Source: Gammaproteobacteria bacterium (GTDB lineage: Bacteria > Pseudomonadota > Gammaproteobacteria > Steroidobacterales > Foliamicaceae). From it: a stretch of DNA of 64,000 nt. Made by a program: the position numbers and the translations under genes. Below the pieces are notes generated by a model. The model made no database searches and was not told the origin of the DNA. It worked only from the letters and a program-made list of their open reading frames with translations. The stretch is taken from contig VXSK01000002.1 in NCBI GenBank assembly GCA_009838035.1, forward strand, positions 62,001 through 126,000, in the 5' to 3' direction. This document shows positions 38,610 through 47,116 of this stretch, piece after piece. Each line of letters begins with the position of its first letter. Position 1 is the stretch's first letter.

Positions 38610-39785
38610 TCAGGGGACTTCGACGGCGACGGCGACCGCTTCGCCGCCGCCGATGCACAGGGCGGCGACGCCGCGGCCTCCGCCGCGGTCGCGCAGGGCG
38701 TGAATCAGCGTTACCAGGATGCGAGCGCCGCTGGCGCCGATCGGGTGGCCCAGCGCGCAGGCGCCGCCGCGCACGTTCACCTTCTCGTGCGGCAGGCCCA
38801 GGTCGCGCATTGCGGCCATCGTGACGCAGGCGAAGGCCTCGTTGATCTCGAACAGGTCCACGTCTCCGACGGCCCATCCCGCTCGTGCCAGGACCTTCTC
38901 GATCGCCGGGCCGGGCGCGGTCGTAAACCACTCCGGCTCGTGCGCGTGTGTGGCGTGACCGGCCACCCTCGCCAGGGGCTCGACGCCCAATTCGTCCGCA
39001 CGGCTTCCGCTCAGCATGACCAGCGCCGCGGCACCGTCCGAGATCGAGGAACTGGAAGCTGCCGTGACCGTGCCGTCCCGTGCAAAGGCCGGCCGCATGG
39101 CGGGTATCTTTCCCGGATCGCACCGACCCGGCTCCTCGTCCTCGCTTACCGATAGCGTTTTGCCGCGATACATGTAATTCACTTCAATGATTTCGGCTTC
39201 GAAGGCCTCGCGAGAGGCCAGCGCGCGCGTCACCGACTCCACCGCGAACTCGTCCTGCTCCCGGCGGCTGAACTGGTAGCGGCGGGCGGTCTCCTCGGCG
39301 AAAAAGCCCATCATCTGTCCGTCATACGGGTTCTGCAAACCGTCAAGGAACATGTGATCGCGCAGTTCCTTGTGGCCCATCCTCAGGCCGTCCCGCGCCT
39401 TCTCGACCAGGTACGGAGCGTTGGACATGGATTCCATGCCACCGGCCACGATGGCCATGCCGGGATCGGCCAGAATCCGGTCGTGCGCCAGCATCACCGA
39501 GAACAGTCCGGACCCGCACACCTTGCTGATCGTCGCGCAGGGGGTGGCGCTGGCCAGGCCAGCTCCGAGGGCAGCCTGGCGCGCCGGCGCCTGACCGAGC
39601 CCGGCGGGAAGCACGCAGCCCATCAGCACTTCATCGATTTCGCCTGGCGGCAGGCCGCTGTCGCCCAGGCAGGAACGGATGGCGGTCGCCCCCAGATCCG
39701 TAGCGGAAATACGGGACAGCGCACCCAGCATGGCGCCGATGGGAGTCCGCCGCGCGGCGGCGATGACGGCTTTTTCTGTGCTCAT
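38610..39785 (-). CDS. Acetyl-CoA acetyltransferase (thiolase)
   Basis: A 391-residue thiolase, either condensing two acetyl-CoA or cleaving acetoacetyl-CoA. The nucleophile is Cys90 in ISKVCGSGL, the C-terminal active-site segments are NVRGGACALGHPIGASGAR and ALCIGGGEAVAVAVE, and the NEAFA motif is present. These are the features of the PhaA/AtoB group. With aacS and ETF-QO nearby the local theme is short-chain acyl-CoA metabolism. The start is ATG 39785, divergent from the TonB operon. Confidence 0.92.
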   Translation of the reverse strand: MSTEKAVIAAARRTPIGAMLGALSRISATDLGATAIRSCLGDSGLPPGEIDEVLMGCVLPAGLGQAPARQAALGAGLASATPCATISKVCGSGLFSVMLAHDRILADPGMAIVAGGMESMSNAPYLVEKARDGLRMGHKELRDHMFLDGLQNPYDGQMMGFFAEETARRYQFSRREQDEFAVESVTRALASREAFEAEIIEVNYMYRGKTLSVSEDEEPGRCDPGKIPAMRPAFARDGTVTAASSSSISDGAAALVMLSGSRADELGVEPLARVAGHATHAHEPEWFTTAPGPAIEKVLARAGWAVGDVDLFEINEAFACVTMAAMRDLGLPHEKVNVRGGACALGHPIGASGARILVTLIHALRDRGGGRGVAALCIGGGEAVAVAVEVP

Positions 39786-39872
39786 AATCGATCAGTCGGC
39801 AATATTGTGCGTAAAACCGAAGCGGATATGTTATTTTGGCTGTCCGAAAAAGGGTAGGTAGGGGACAACAAA

Positions 39873-40667
39873 ATGAGTTATTCCGCTTTCAGGACAGGTT
39901 ACGCGCCCCGGCTCGCAGTCGTTGCATGCGGCCTTTGCCTGGTCGCCGGCACCGCTGCCGGGGACCAGCGCGTCAACGAGATGCTGGCGTTGCAGCAGAG
40001 CGCGACGGCCGACGACCGGCAGGCGCAGGCCGAGGTGGACGCCCTGGCCGACGAGACACAGGAGGCGGTCAGCGAGTACCGCGTGCGGCTGCAGGAGTTG
40101 GACCGCATTCGCCGCTACAACGACAACCTGCAGCGCACCATAGACGACCAGGAGCGTGAGAAGACCTCTCTCAACAGGCAGATCAATGAATTCGGCGATC
40201 TGGAACAGGGCATCGTTCCGCTGCTCATGGACATGATCGAGGACCTGGACCGGTTCATTTCGCTGGACGTTCCGTTCCTGCCGGAGGTGCGCAGAAGTAT
40301 GCTGACGCAAATGCGCGACGTGATGGACCGCTCCGACGTCAGCATCGCCGAAAAATACCGGCGCGTGATGGGCGCCTACCAGATGGAGGCGGGAATGGGG
40401 CGCAACATGGAGTCCTACCCCGGCGAGCTGGAAATCGGAGGCGTCAACCGCCAGGTGGAATTTCTTCGAGTCGGCCGTGTGCTTTTGGCGTATCAGACGC
40501 CCGACCGCGAGGAAACCGGCTATTGGGACACGCGCACGCAGGAGTGGCGTTCGCTGGATGACAGTTATCGCAGCCCGATAACGACCGGGATACGCATGGC
40601 GCGCCGGCTGGCGCCGCCTGACATACTGACCCTTCCGATCGCCGCGCCCGAAGGAGGTGGGTCATGA
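39873..40667 (+). CDS. DUF3450 periplasmic protein of TonB2-type operon
   Basis: A 264-residue protein with a signal peptide (cleavage near AGTAAG), a long N-terminal coiled-coil (about residues 35-105, rich in Glu, Gln and Arg) and a C-terminal DUF3450 domain (RFISLDVPFLPEVRRS, YRRVMGAYQMEAGMGR, EFLRVGRVLLAYQT). DUF3450 proteins accompany TtpC-type TonB systems in Vibrio and other marine Gammaproteobacteria; their precise job is unknown. The ATG is preceded by an AGGTAGGGG ribosome-binding site. Its stop overlaps the next gene by 4 bases. Confidence 0.87.
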   Translation: MSYSAFRTGYAPRLAVVACGLCLVAGTAAGDQRVNEMLALQQSATADDRQAQAEVDALADETQEAVSEYRVRLQELDRIRRYNDNLQRTIDDQEREKTSLNRQINEFGDLEQGIVPLLMDMIEDLDRFISLDVPFLPEVRRSMLTQMRDVMDRSDVSIAEKYRRVMGAYQMEAGMGRNMESYPGELEIGGVNRQVEFLRVGRVLLAYQTPDREETGYWDTRTQEWRSLDDSYRSPITTGIRMARRLAPPDILTLPIAAPEGGGS

Positions 40668-42049
40668 ACCGCTTGCTTGCATTATCGGGATTGGCGGTCA
40701 TCCTGGCCGCTCCCGTCGCAGCCCAGGAAGAGCCGCAGCCGGCCGTCCCTCTGGAACAGGCCGACTCCGTACTTGAACTTCTCGAACTGGTCCGCCTGGA
40801 GGCCCGGGAGGGTTCCCGCCTCAACCGCGAGCGGGTGGAACGCTTCCGCCAGACCCGCGACGAGCGTCAGCGCATGCTGGAGGAGGTTTCGCGCGAGCTG
40901 GCCGCGGAGGAGCGCCGCAGCAACACGCTGAACCGGCGCTACGAGCAGAACGAGTCCGAACTTGCGGACCTGGAGGAACGGCTGCAGATCCGGATCGGAA
41001 ATTTTGGTGAACTGTTCGGCGTCGTGCGCGACGTGGCCGGTGAAACCTACGGCCAGGTTCTGACGTCGCTGGTTTCGGCGCAGTATCCGGACCGCCTGGA
41101 TCTGGTCCGCGAAATGGCCGAGGCAGAGGAGCTGCCCAGCCTGGAGGACCTGCGCGGCCTGCAGCTGATGCTGCTGGAGGAAATGGCGCAGTCCGGCCAG
41201 GTCGTTCGCTTTGACGCGGAAATTACCGACCCTTCCGGCCAGACCGGCGCAGGCAACGTGATCCGCGTCGGCGCCTTCAACCTGGTCCACGACGGCAAGT
41301 TTCTGACCCACGATGCCGGTACCGGCGCGCTGCAGATACTGCCCCGCCAGCCTGCCGGGCGCTATCTCAATATGGCCGAGGACCTGGTCGAAGCCACGTC
41401 GGGCACCGTGGAAATGGCCGTCGATCCGACCCGCGGGCAATTGCTGGGAATGCTGATTCAGGCTCCAGATCTCGGCGAGCGCCTGCAGCAGGGCGGCTAC
41501 GTGGGCTACACGATTATCGGCATGGGGGCCATCGGCCTGCTGATCGCGCTTTGGCGGCTGGTCGTGCTGCAGGGCGCCGGCCGACGGATCCGCGCGCAGC
41601 TCAAGAGTTCCAGCGCAAGCAAGAACAACGCCCTGGGCCGGATCCTGGCCGTCTACGAGGAGCACCAGACCGGCAACCTGGACGCCCTGGCGCTCAAGCT
41701 CGATGAAGCGATCATGCGGGAAGCGCCGATACTCGAACGCTACCAGGGGATACTCAAGGTGTTTGCCGCGGTCGCCCCGCTGCTGGGCCTGCTGGGCACG
41801 GTGGTCGGCATGATCATCACCTTCCAGCAGTTGACGCTGTTCGGAACCGGCGATCCGAAACTGATGGCCGGAGGCATTTCGCAGGCACTGATCACGACCG
41901 TTCTGGGCCTGATCGTGGCCATCCCGCTGGTGCTGCTGCACAGCGTGGTTTCCAGCTCCAGCCAAGCGCTGGTGGAAATCCTGGAGGAGCAGAGCGCCGG
42001 TCTGATCGCACGCAGGGCCGAAGGCGATGCCGCCACGGCGGAGGCTTGA
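40664..42049 (+). CDS. TtpC-like MotA/TolQ/ExbB protein with periplasmic extension
   Basis: A 461-residue relative of Vibrio TtpC, the extra ExbB-like component of TonB2 systems. It has a signal peptide (to about residue 20), a periplasmic region of about 260 residues beginning with a coiled-coil, then three membrane helices. The first is at about 285-305, and the next two form the ExbB/TolQ core (VAPLLGLLGTVVGMIITFQQL and SQALITTVLGLIVAIPLVL). The start ATG 40664 follows an excellent AAGGAGGTGG Shine-Dalgarno. It should form part of the proton-driven complex energising the two TonB receptors in this window and others. Confidence 0.9.
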   Translation: MNRLLALSGLAVILAAPVAAQEEPQPAVPLEQADSVLELLELVRLEAREGSRLNRERVERFRQTRDERQRMLEEVSRELAAEERRSNTLNRRYEQNESELADLEERLQIRIGNFGELFGVVRDVAGETYGQVLTSLVSAQYPDRLDLVREMAEAEELPSLEDLRGLQLMLLEEMAQSGQVVRFDAEITDPSGQTGAGNVIRVGAFNLVHDGKFLTHDAGTGALQILPRQPAGRYLNMAEDLVEATSGTVEMAVDPTRGQLLGMLIQAPDLGERLQQGGYVGYTIIGMGAIGLLIALWRLVVLQGAGRRIRAQLKSSSASKNNALGRILAVYEEHQTGNLDALALKLDEAIMREAPILERYQGILKVFAAVAPLLGLLGTVVGMIITFQQLTLFGTGDPKLMAGGISQALITTVLGLIVAIPLVLLHSVVSSSSQALVEILEEQSAGLIARRAEGDAATAEA

Positions 42050-42074
42050 GGAGGGCCAGGCAGGAGACCGGTAG

Positions 42075-42626
42075 ATGACTTTCCTGTTCGAAGCCTGGGT
42101 TTCCATCCGCGGCTTTTTCGAGCTGGGCGGCCCGGTGCTTTACGGCATCCTGGTGGTCACCATGCTGATGTGGACGCTGATCGTGGAGCGGCTCTGGTAC
42201 TTCTTCGGCGTACTCCCCGGCGAAATGCGCGGCGCGCGGCAGTTGTGGGAAAGCGGACGCCGGGACGGCTCCTGGTTTGCAGCGAACCTTCGGCGCCTGA
42301 TTCTCTCGGAGGTGGGCCTGAGCGCCCGGCGCAACCTGGGGCTGATACAGACGCTGATGCAGATACTTCCGCTGCTGGGCCTGTTGGGCACGGTTTGGGG
42401 CATGGTCCAGGTATTCGAGATCATGACGGTGTTCGGCACCGGCAATGCGCGTCTGATGGCCGGCGGCGTTTCGCAGGCCACGATCCCCACGATGTCGGGA
42501 CTGGTGGCCGCGCTGTCCGGGTTGTACCTGTCGGCCTGGCTGAGGCAGCGGGCCAAGCTGAAGATGGAGGAGCTGGAGGACGTGCTGGAAATGAAATTTG
42601 AGGAATCCGGCGAGGCAACCGCATGA
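42075..42626 (+). CDS. exbB: Proton channel family protein ExbB
   Basis: A 183-residue ExbB/TolQ protein with three membrane helices: VLYGILVVTMLMWTLIVERLW, LMQILPLLGLLGTVWGMVQVF, and QATIPTMSGLVAALSGLYLSAW. It is the conventional-length stator subunit of the TonB motor, alongside the long TtpC-like protein encoded just upstream. It starts at ATG 42075 and overlaps the first exbD by 4 bases. Confidence 0.93.
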   Translation: MTFLFEAWVSIRGFFELGGPVLYGILVVTMLMWTLIVERLWYFFGVLPGEMRGARQLWESGRRDGSWFAANLRRLILSEVGLSARRNLGLIQTLMQILPLLGLLGTVWGMVQVFEIMTVFGTGNARLMAGGVSQATIPTMSGLVAALSGLYLSAWLRQRAKLKMEELEDVLEMKFEESGEATA

Positions 42627-43033
42627 TTCAACGCAAGCACCGCAAGCGGTCGCAGGAAGAGGCCGAGATCAACATCACGCCGATGCTCGACATCGTGTTC
42701 ATCATGCTGATCTTCTTCATCGTCACTACTTCCTTCGTAAAGGAACTGGGCGTGGACCTGGACCGGCCCTCGAACGCGCCGGTCCAGGAGAAGAAGCGTT
42801 CCGAGGTGATCCCGGTGCGGATAGATTCCAACGGACAGGTGTTCGTTGAAGACCGGCTTGTGCATGAGGGCGCGATACGGGCCAACATCGTCTCGGGGCT
42901 GGCCGGAAAGCCGGACGCGACGGTGGTCGTGATCGCGGACCGGAACGCGGATTCCCGCTTCATCGTGACGGTGGTGGACCAGGCCCGGGTGGCGGGCGCC
43001 GAAAAGGTTTCCCTCGCTGCCGCAGCAAATTAG
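42623..43033 (+). CDS. exbD: Biopolymer transporter ExbD, copy 1
   Basis: A 136-residue ExbD with one N-terminal membrane helix (MLDIVFIMLIFFIVTTSF) containing the essential proton-carrying Asp, and a periplasmic C-terminal domain. Bases 42661-42720 are 57/60 identical to 43081-43140 in the second exbD, while the periplasmic halves have diverged strongly. That points to strong constraint or gene conversion on the membrane part. Confidence 0.93.
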   Translation: MIQRKHRKRSQEEAEINITPMLDIVFIMLIFFIVTTSFVKELGVDLDRPSNAPVQEKKRSEVIPVRIDSNGQVFVEDRLVHEGAIRANIVSGLAGKPDATVVVIADRNADSRFIVTVVDQARVAGAEKVSLAAAAN

Positions 43034-43045
43034 GAGCAAGGCGCA

Positions 43046-43453
43046 ATGCCGCAGATACGAAGACGAAAACCGGAAGAAGAGGGCGAGATCAACATCACGC
43101 CCATGCTGGACATCGTGTTCATCATGCTGATCTTCTTCATCGTGACCACGTCGTTCGTGAAGGAGCCGGGCATTGATCCAATCCGTCCCTATGCGATCAC
43201 GGCGGCCACCAAGGAACGGGGCAACATCATGATCGCGGTTTCGCACGAAGATCATATCTGGATGAACAAGAATCGCGTGGAATTGGCGGGAGTCCGCCAG
43301 TTGGTTGAAGCGGCTCGGGCGGAAAACCCTGAAAGCAGCGTTATCATCGTGGCAGATGAATCCGCGTCCACAGGCGTAGTGATCGACCTGATGGACCAGG
43401 TCCGGGCTGCCGGCGTGACCAGCGTTGCATTGGCCGCGGAAGGAGTGGGGTAA
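43046..43453 (+). CDS. Biopolymer transporter ExbD, copy 2
   Basis: A 135-residue second ExbD with the same membrane helix and Asp as copy 1 but a different periplasmic domain (PGIDPIRPYAITAATKERGNI..). The pair could form a heteromeric ExbD core or be specialised for the two ExbB-type proteins. The start is ATG 43046, 12 bases after copy 1; the last base is shared with the tonB start codon. Confidence 0.92.
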   Translation: MPQIRRRKPEEEGEINITPMLDIVFIMLIFFIVTTSFVKEPGIDPIRPYAITAATKERGNIMIAVSHEDHIWMNKNRVELAGVRQLVEAARAENPESSVIIVADESASTGVVIDLMDQVRAAGVTSVALAAEGVG

Positions 43454-44094
43454 TGATGAACCAAACAAGATGGCGTATGGTCGGCTCGATAGCCGGCGGC
43501 ATATTCATTGCGCTGGTGCTATTTCTTTTCATGAACACCCTGATAACGGGCGGCCGCGGACAGCAGGGCGCGGCCACGGCCGGACAGATCGTGGACCTGA
43601 TACGCGTGCAGGAGGACGAGGTCATCCAGACCAAGAAACGGGTCAGGCCCAAGAAGCCGCCTCCACCCAAGGATCCACCGCCGCCGCCCAAACTGAAGGT
43701 GTCCAACGAGGAAAAACCGCAAAAGAATCCAATGCGCCTCGATCTTCCAAAGATCGACGTTTCCGGAGCTGCCGGGGGCGGTCCCTTCATCGGCAGTTGG
43801 AGCCCGGGCGACCCGGCGGCCGAGGGAGATGCGGTACCGATCGTGCGCATCGACCCGCAGTGGCCCCGCGAGGCCCTTATGGACGGAACCGAGGGCTACG
43901 TCAGGTGCGAAGTGCTGATCGGCCCCGACGGCAGCGTGCTGGACGTCAAGGTGCTGGAAGCCGCTCCGGGCCGCCTTTTCGTGCGCAACGCGCTGCGGGC
44001 CGTGCGGCGATGGAAATTCAAGCCGCGAATAGTGGATGGCGTCGCCGTGGAACGGTGGGCCACGACGAGCATCGTTTTCCAGCTAGACGACTGA
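43453..44094 (+). CDS. tonB: Energy transducer TonB
   Basis: A 213-residue TonB: one N-terminal membrane anchor (about residues 10-31), a short Lys/Pro-rich periplasmic spacer (KKPPPPKDPPPPPK), and the C-terminal TonB domain with DPQWPREALMDGTEGYVRCEV and ALRAVRRWKFKPRIVDG. The spacer is shorter than in E. coli TonB (239), as in TonB2-type proteins. Start ATG 43453 overlaps the preceding exbD stop, and the stop abuts the TPR gene (TGAATG). Confidence 0.93.
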   Translation: MMNQTRWRMVGSIAGGIFIALVLFLFMNTLITGGRGQQGAATAGQIVDLIRVQEDEVIQTKKRVRPKKPPPPKDPPPPPKLKVSNEEKPQKNPMRLDLPKIDVSGAAGGGPFIGSWSPGDPAAEGDAVPIVRIDPQWPREALMDGTEGYVRCEVLIGPDGSVLDVKVLEAAPGRLFVRNALRAVRRWKFKPRIVDGVAVERWATTSIVFQLDD

Positions 44095-45372
44095 ATGGGT
44101 AAACGCCTCGCTCTGTTGTCGGCCTTGCTGATGCTGGCGCCGCAGGCGCCGGCGCAGATCGATCCCGGCAATCTGCCGCAGTGGCACCCGCTGCGGCCGG
44201 ATCGCGTGGCGGAAGAACGCGAGGAGCCGCCCGCATCCATGAGCGAGAGCTTCTACCGTCGGCTTTCCCGCACGCATGAACTGCTGGACGAGGACAATCT
44301 TACCGAAGCGCTGGACCTGATGGACCGAATCCGGCCCGATCGGATCAGTGACTACGAGGCGGCCCAGCTTTATCAGACCTATGGCTTCGTTTACTCGCAA
44401 CTGGAAAGGGAAGACGAGGCCTTTGTAGCGTTCGAGCAGTGCCTGGAGCTGGACGCCCTGCCGACCCTGGTGCAACAGGGCATCGTGTACTCGGTCGCGG
44501 GCTACTATTCGGGCGAGGAACGCTTCGAGGATTCCAACAACACCATGCTGCGCTGGTTCCGTTACGAAGCGGAACCCCGATCCGAGGCCTACATACTGAT
44601 GGGCGCCAATTTCGCCCAGCAGGAAATGATGCGGGAAGCATTGCCCTACGTGATTCGCGCCAATGAGCTGGCCGAAGAGCCCAACGAGAGTTGGCGAAAC
44701 CTGCAATTGGCCATCCATGTTGAATTAAGTCAGGTTCCCGAAGCCATCGAGCTGTTGAAGGAGAACATCGGAATCTGGCCGGACAAGCTGCGCTTCTACC
44801 AGGTGCTGTCCGGTCTTTACATGGAGGTTGACAACGACGAAGGCGCACTCTCCGCACTGACCATTCCCTGGCATCGCGGCATGCTGCAAGCCGAATCGGA
44901 CATTCTGAGCCTTACGCGGCTCAACCTCTTTCTGGAGAACCCGGCCCGCGCGGGTGAGATCCTGCACCTGGCGATGGAGCGGGGCCATGTCGAAGAGAAT
45001 TTCGAGAACCTCCGCCTGCTGCTGAATTCATGGACCATGGCGCGCGAAATGGCCCGTGCCGTGGGCGCCATCGACAAACTCGCCGAACTCGCGGACGACG
45101 GCGAGTTCTACCATCGCAAGGCCATGCTTCTGAACGAGACGGGCGACTGGGACGGCGTGGTGGACTCCTGCCGCCGTGCGCTGGAAAAAGGCGGACTGGA
45201 GAACCCCGGCGAGGTATGGATACTGATGGGCGTTGCCCTGGCGGAATTGCGGCGCTTCGAGGAGGCCATAGAGGCTTTCGAAAGCGCAAAAACTGACGGG
45301 TCCGACAACATTCGCCGCAACGCCAACGCCTGGATCGGCTACGTCAGGGATCGGACCGGAGATACTTCCTAG
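44095..45372 (+). CDS. Periplasmic tetratricopeptide repeat protein of TonB operon
   Basis: A 425-residue secreted protein (signal peptide ending QAPAQ) made largely of TPR-like helical pairs, for example YEAAQLYQTYGFVYSQLEREDEAFVAFEQCLEL and the C-terminal LGVALAELRRFEEAIEAFESA-type unit. TPR genes end TtpC-ExbB-ExbD-TonB operons in Vibrio and relatives and may scaffold or modulate the complex. It directly abuts tonB and overlaps the convergent plsC-like gene by 4 bases. Confidence 0.85.
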   Translation: MGKRLALLSALLMLAPQAPAQIDPGNLPQWHPLRPDRVAEEREEPPASMSESFYRRLSRTHELLDEDNLTEALDLMDRIRPDRISDYEAAQLYQTYGFVYSQLEREDEAFVAFEQCLELDALPTLVQQGIVYSVAGYYSGEERFEDSNNTMLRWFRYEAEPRSEAYILMGANFAQQEMMREALPYVIRANELAEEPNESWRNLQLAIHVELSQVPEAIELLKENIGIWPDKLRFYQVLSGLYMEVDNDEGALSALTIPWHRGMLQAESDILSLTRLNLFLENPARAGEILHLAMERGHVEENFENLRLLLNSWTMAREMARAVGAIDKLAELADDGEFYHRKAMLLNETGDWDGVVDSCRRALEKGGLENPGEVWILMGVALAELRRFEEAIEAFESAKTDGSDNIRRNANAWIGYVRDRTGDTS

Positions 45373-46088
45373 CGTCGATCCTGCGCCAGCGCGGCCTGCA
45401 TGGCCCTCCTGCATTCCTGCGCGAGCTGTTCGGCCTGGTGGGATCGGCGCCCGCCTCCCGTGACCCTGATCGGCTCCAGAAAGCGCACCTCGATTGTCGA
45501 AGGCGTGAACAGCCAGGAGCCCGACGGCAACAAGCGGCGGCAGCCGCGAATGGCCACGGGAACGACCGGCAATTCACCGGCGGCGGCGGCGGCAAAGGCT
45601 CCGGGCCGGAAGGGCAGCAGCCCGGGTTCCGGAAGAAAGGTTCCCTCCGGGAAAATCGCCAGCGATTGTCCGGAGCGGGCGGCCTTGAGCACGGTCCGCA
45701 CATCGGCGATACGCTCCTTGCCCTGCTCGCGTTCCACAAACACGGCGCCGATACGGCTCAGCATTCGTCCGGCCAGCAGAACCGTGCGCATCTCCCGCTT
45801 GATGACCAGTCGGAAGCCGGAAGGCAGCAGGGCGCAGAGCAGGATACCGTCGGCGAAGCTCTCATGGTTGGCGGCAACCACGCAGGGCTCCGCCGGCAGG
45901 TTCTCAAGCCCGTGCACCCGAGGCCATGCGCCGCCAAGTCGGAATATGATCCGCGAGGCCTTGCGGGCCAACCTGCTGCATCGTTCCACTCCCGGAAGCA
46001 CCAGGATCACCAGCGAAGTGGTCAGCGCAATCGTGCAGAACACGGTCCAACCCCAAAGCGTGTAGGGGATTTTCCGCAGCCGCGTCAT
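45369..46088 (-). CDS. 1-acyl-sn-glycerol-3-phosphate acyltransferase family (PlsC-like)
   Basis: A 239-residue membrane acyltransferase. The HX4D motif is NHESFAD, the glycerophosphate-binding segment is FPEGTFLPEPG, and an N-terminal membrane helix (WTVFCTIALTTSLVILVL) precedes them. I chose ATG 46088; an upstream in-frame ATG at 46154 would run 54 bases into the divergent xerD gene. TAAAAT (46096-46101, minus strand) lies 7 nt before the chosen ATG, again a leaderless-type start. It could be the essential PlsC or a paralogue for another lysolipid. Confidence 0.88.
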   Translation of the reverse strand: MTRLRKIPYTLWGWTVFCTIALTTSLVILVLPGVERCSRLARKASRIIFRLGGAWPRVHGLENLPAEPCVVAANHESFADGILLCALLPSGFRLVIKREMRTVLLAGRMLSRIGAVFVEREQGKERIADVRTVLKAARSGQSLAIFPEGTFLPEPGLLPFRPGAFAAAAAGELPVVPVAIRGCRRLLPSGSWLFTPSTIEVRFLEPIRVTGGGRRSHQAEQLAQECRRAMQAALAQDRR

Positions 46089-46100
46089 AATTGGAATTTT
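46089..46100. promoter_or_regulatory. 12-bp divergent start region plsC-like / xerD
   Basis: Only 12 bp separate the two start codons. Minus-strand TAAAAT (46096-46101) and plus-strand CATAAT (46086-46091) each reach into the other gene's start codon and lie 7 and 9 nt before their own starts. No Shine-Dalgarno is present for either gene. Confidence 0.4.
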
Positions 46101-46991
46101 ATGGCCAGCCCCGAACTTCTTGATCGCTTTCTTGACGCGATGTGGTCGGAGCAAGGGCTTGCCCGCAACACGCTGGCCGCCTACGGTTCCGATCTACGGC
46201 TGCTGGAACGGTGGCTGGGCAGGCGCGGCAAGGAATTGACGGAAGCCGGCAAACCGGACTTGCTGGCCTTCATCGGAGAACGGACCGCGGAAGGCGTCAA
46301 TGCCCGCACGCTGTCGCGGCAACTGTCCACCGCCCGGCGCTTCTACGGCTACCTGGTGCGGGAGGGCCTGATCGATCGTGATCCTTCGGCGCGGATCGCG
46401 ACTCCGCGCGTTGGACGCCCGCTGCCGCACTCCCTGACGGAAGACGAAGTGGAGGACCTGCTGGCCGCGCCCTCGTTGTCGGACCCGCTGGGAGTGCGCG
46501 ACCGGTGCATGCTGGAGGTGCTGTACGCTACCGGGCTGCGGGTCAGCGAGCTGATCAACCTGACCGTGGCCCAATTGAACCTGGCCAACGGGGTCCTTCG
46601 GGTCGAGGGCAAGGGGTCGAAAGAGAGACTGGTCCCGCTCGGAGACGAGGCGGCCGATTGGGTGCGGAAATTTCTGGATGGCGCCCGTCGCGACATCCTC
46701 GGAGAGCGGGTGAGCGACGCGCTGTTTCCCACTCGCAGGGGCTCGGCCATGACCCGACAGGCGTTCTGGCAGCGCTTGCGCAAGCACGGCGCCGCCGCGG
46801 GCATCACGGAAGGCCTGACGCCGCACACCTTGCGGCACGCGTTCGCCACGCATTTGCTGGATCATGGCGCCGACCTGAGGGTCGTTCAACTGCTGCTCGG
46901 TCACAGCAGCCTGTCAACGACGCAAATCTACACGCAGGTCGCACGTAAGCGCCTGCGCGACCTCCACCGCCGCCACCACCCCCGAGCGTAG
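46101..46991 (+). CDS. xerD: Tyrosine recombinase XerD
   Basis: A 296-residue site-specific recombinase that resolves chromosome dimers at dif with XerC. The N-terminal SAM-like core-binding domain (about 1-95) is followed by the catalytic domain with the full active-site set: Arg147 (ATGLRVSEL), Lys171 (EGKGSKER), His242 and Arg245 (HTLRHAFATHLL), His268 (LLGHSS) and Tyr277 (QIYTQV). The start is ATG 46101; the frame continues upstream only as a shadow of the plsC-like gene. XerD rather than XerC is chosen from length and overall resemblance. Hairpin repeat copy B begins at the last base of its stop codon. Confidence 0.9.
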   Translation: MASPELLDRFLDAMWSEQGLARNTLAAYGSDLRLLERWLGRRGKELTEAGKPDLLAFIGERTAEGVNARTLSRQLSTARRFYGYLVREGLIDRDPSARIATPRVGRPLPHSLTEDEVEDLLAAPSLSDPLGVRDRCMLEVLYATGLRVSELINLTVAQLNLANGVLRVEGKGSKERLVPLGDEAADWVRKFLDGARRDILGERVSDALFPTRRGSAMTRQAFWQRLRKHGAAAGITEGLTPHTLRHAFATHLLDHGADLRVVQLLLGHSSLSTTQIYTQVARKRLRDLHRRHHPRA

Positions 46992-47109
46992 CGTGGAGTG
47001 CCTGTGCCACTACCTGCCGGGATACGCCGGCAAGCACATCCCTGTGGGCTCGGCTTCGGCATCCCTGCCTCAGACGCTCCCTGCAGGTAGTGGCACAGGC
47101 ACTCCACGC
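46991..47109 (+). repeat. Hairpin repeat family, copy B
   Basis: Arms 46991-47022 and 47078-47109 pair over 32 bp with a single mismatch; the outer 26 bp are perfect. They enclose a 55-nt loop that is nearly identical to copy E and contains CATCCCTG and GGCATCCCTGCCTC. The element fills the gap between convergent xerD and the quinone oxidoreductase gene, ending 7 bases before the latter's stop. There is no U tract on either side. Confidence 0.9.
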
Positions 47110-47116
47110 GGGAAAG

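Noticed and set aside
45438..46100. Open frame upstream of and in frame with xerD
   Set aside because: It is antisense to the plsC-like gene and has no recognisable domain. XerD homology begins at the ATG at 46101.
46991..47109. Interpretation of copy B as an integron attC site because it follows a tyrosine recombinase gene
   Set aside because: attC sites conserve the outer core sites and vary in the middle, which is the opposite of this family. The recombinase has ordinary XerD features with no IntI1-type insertion.
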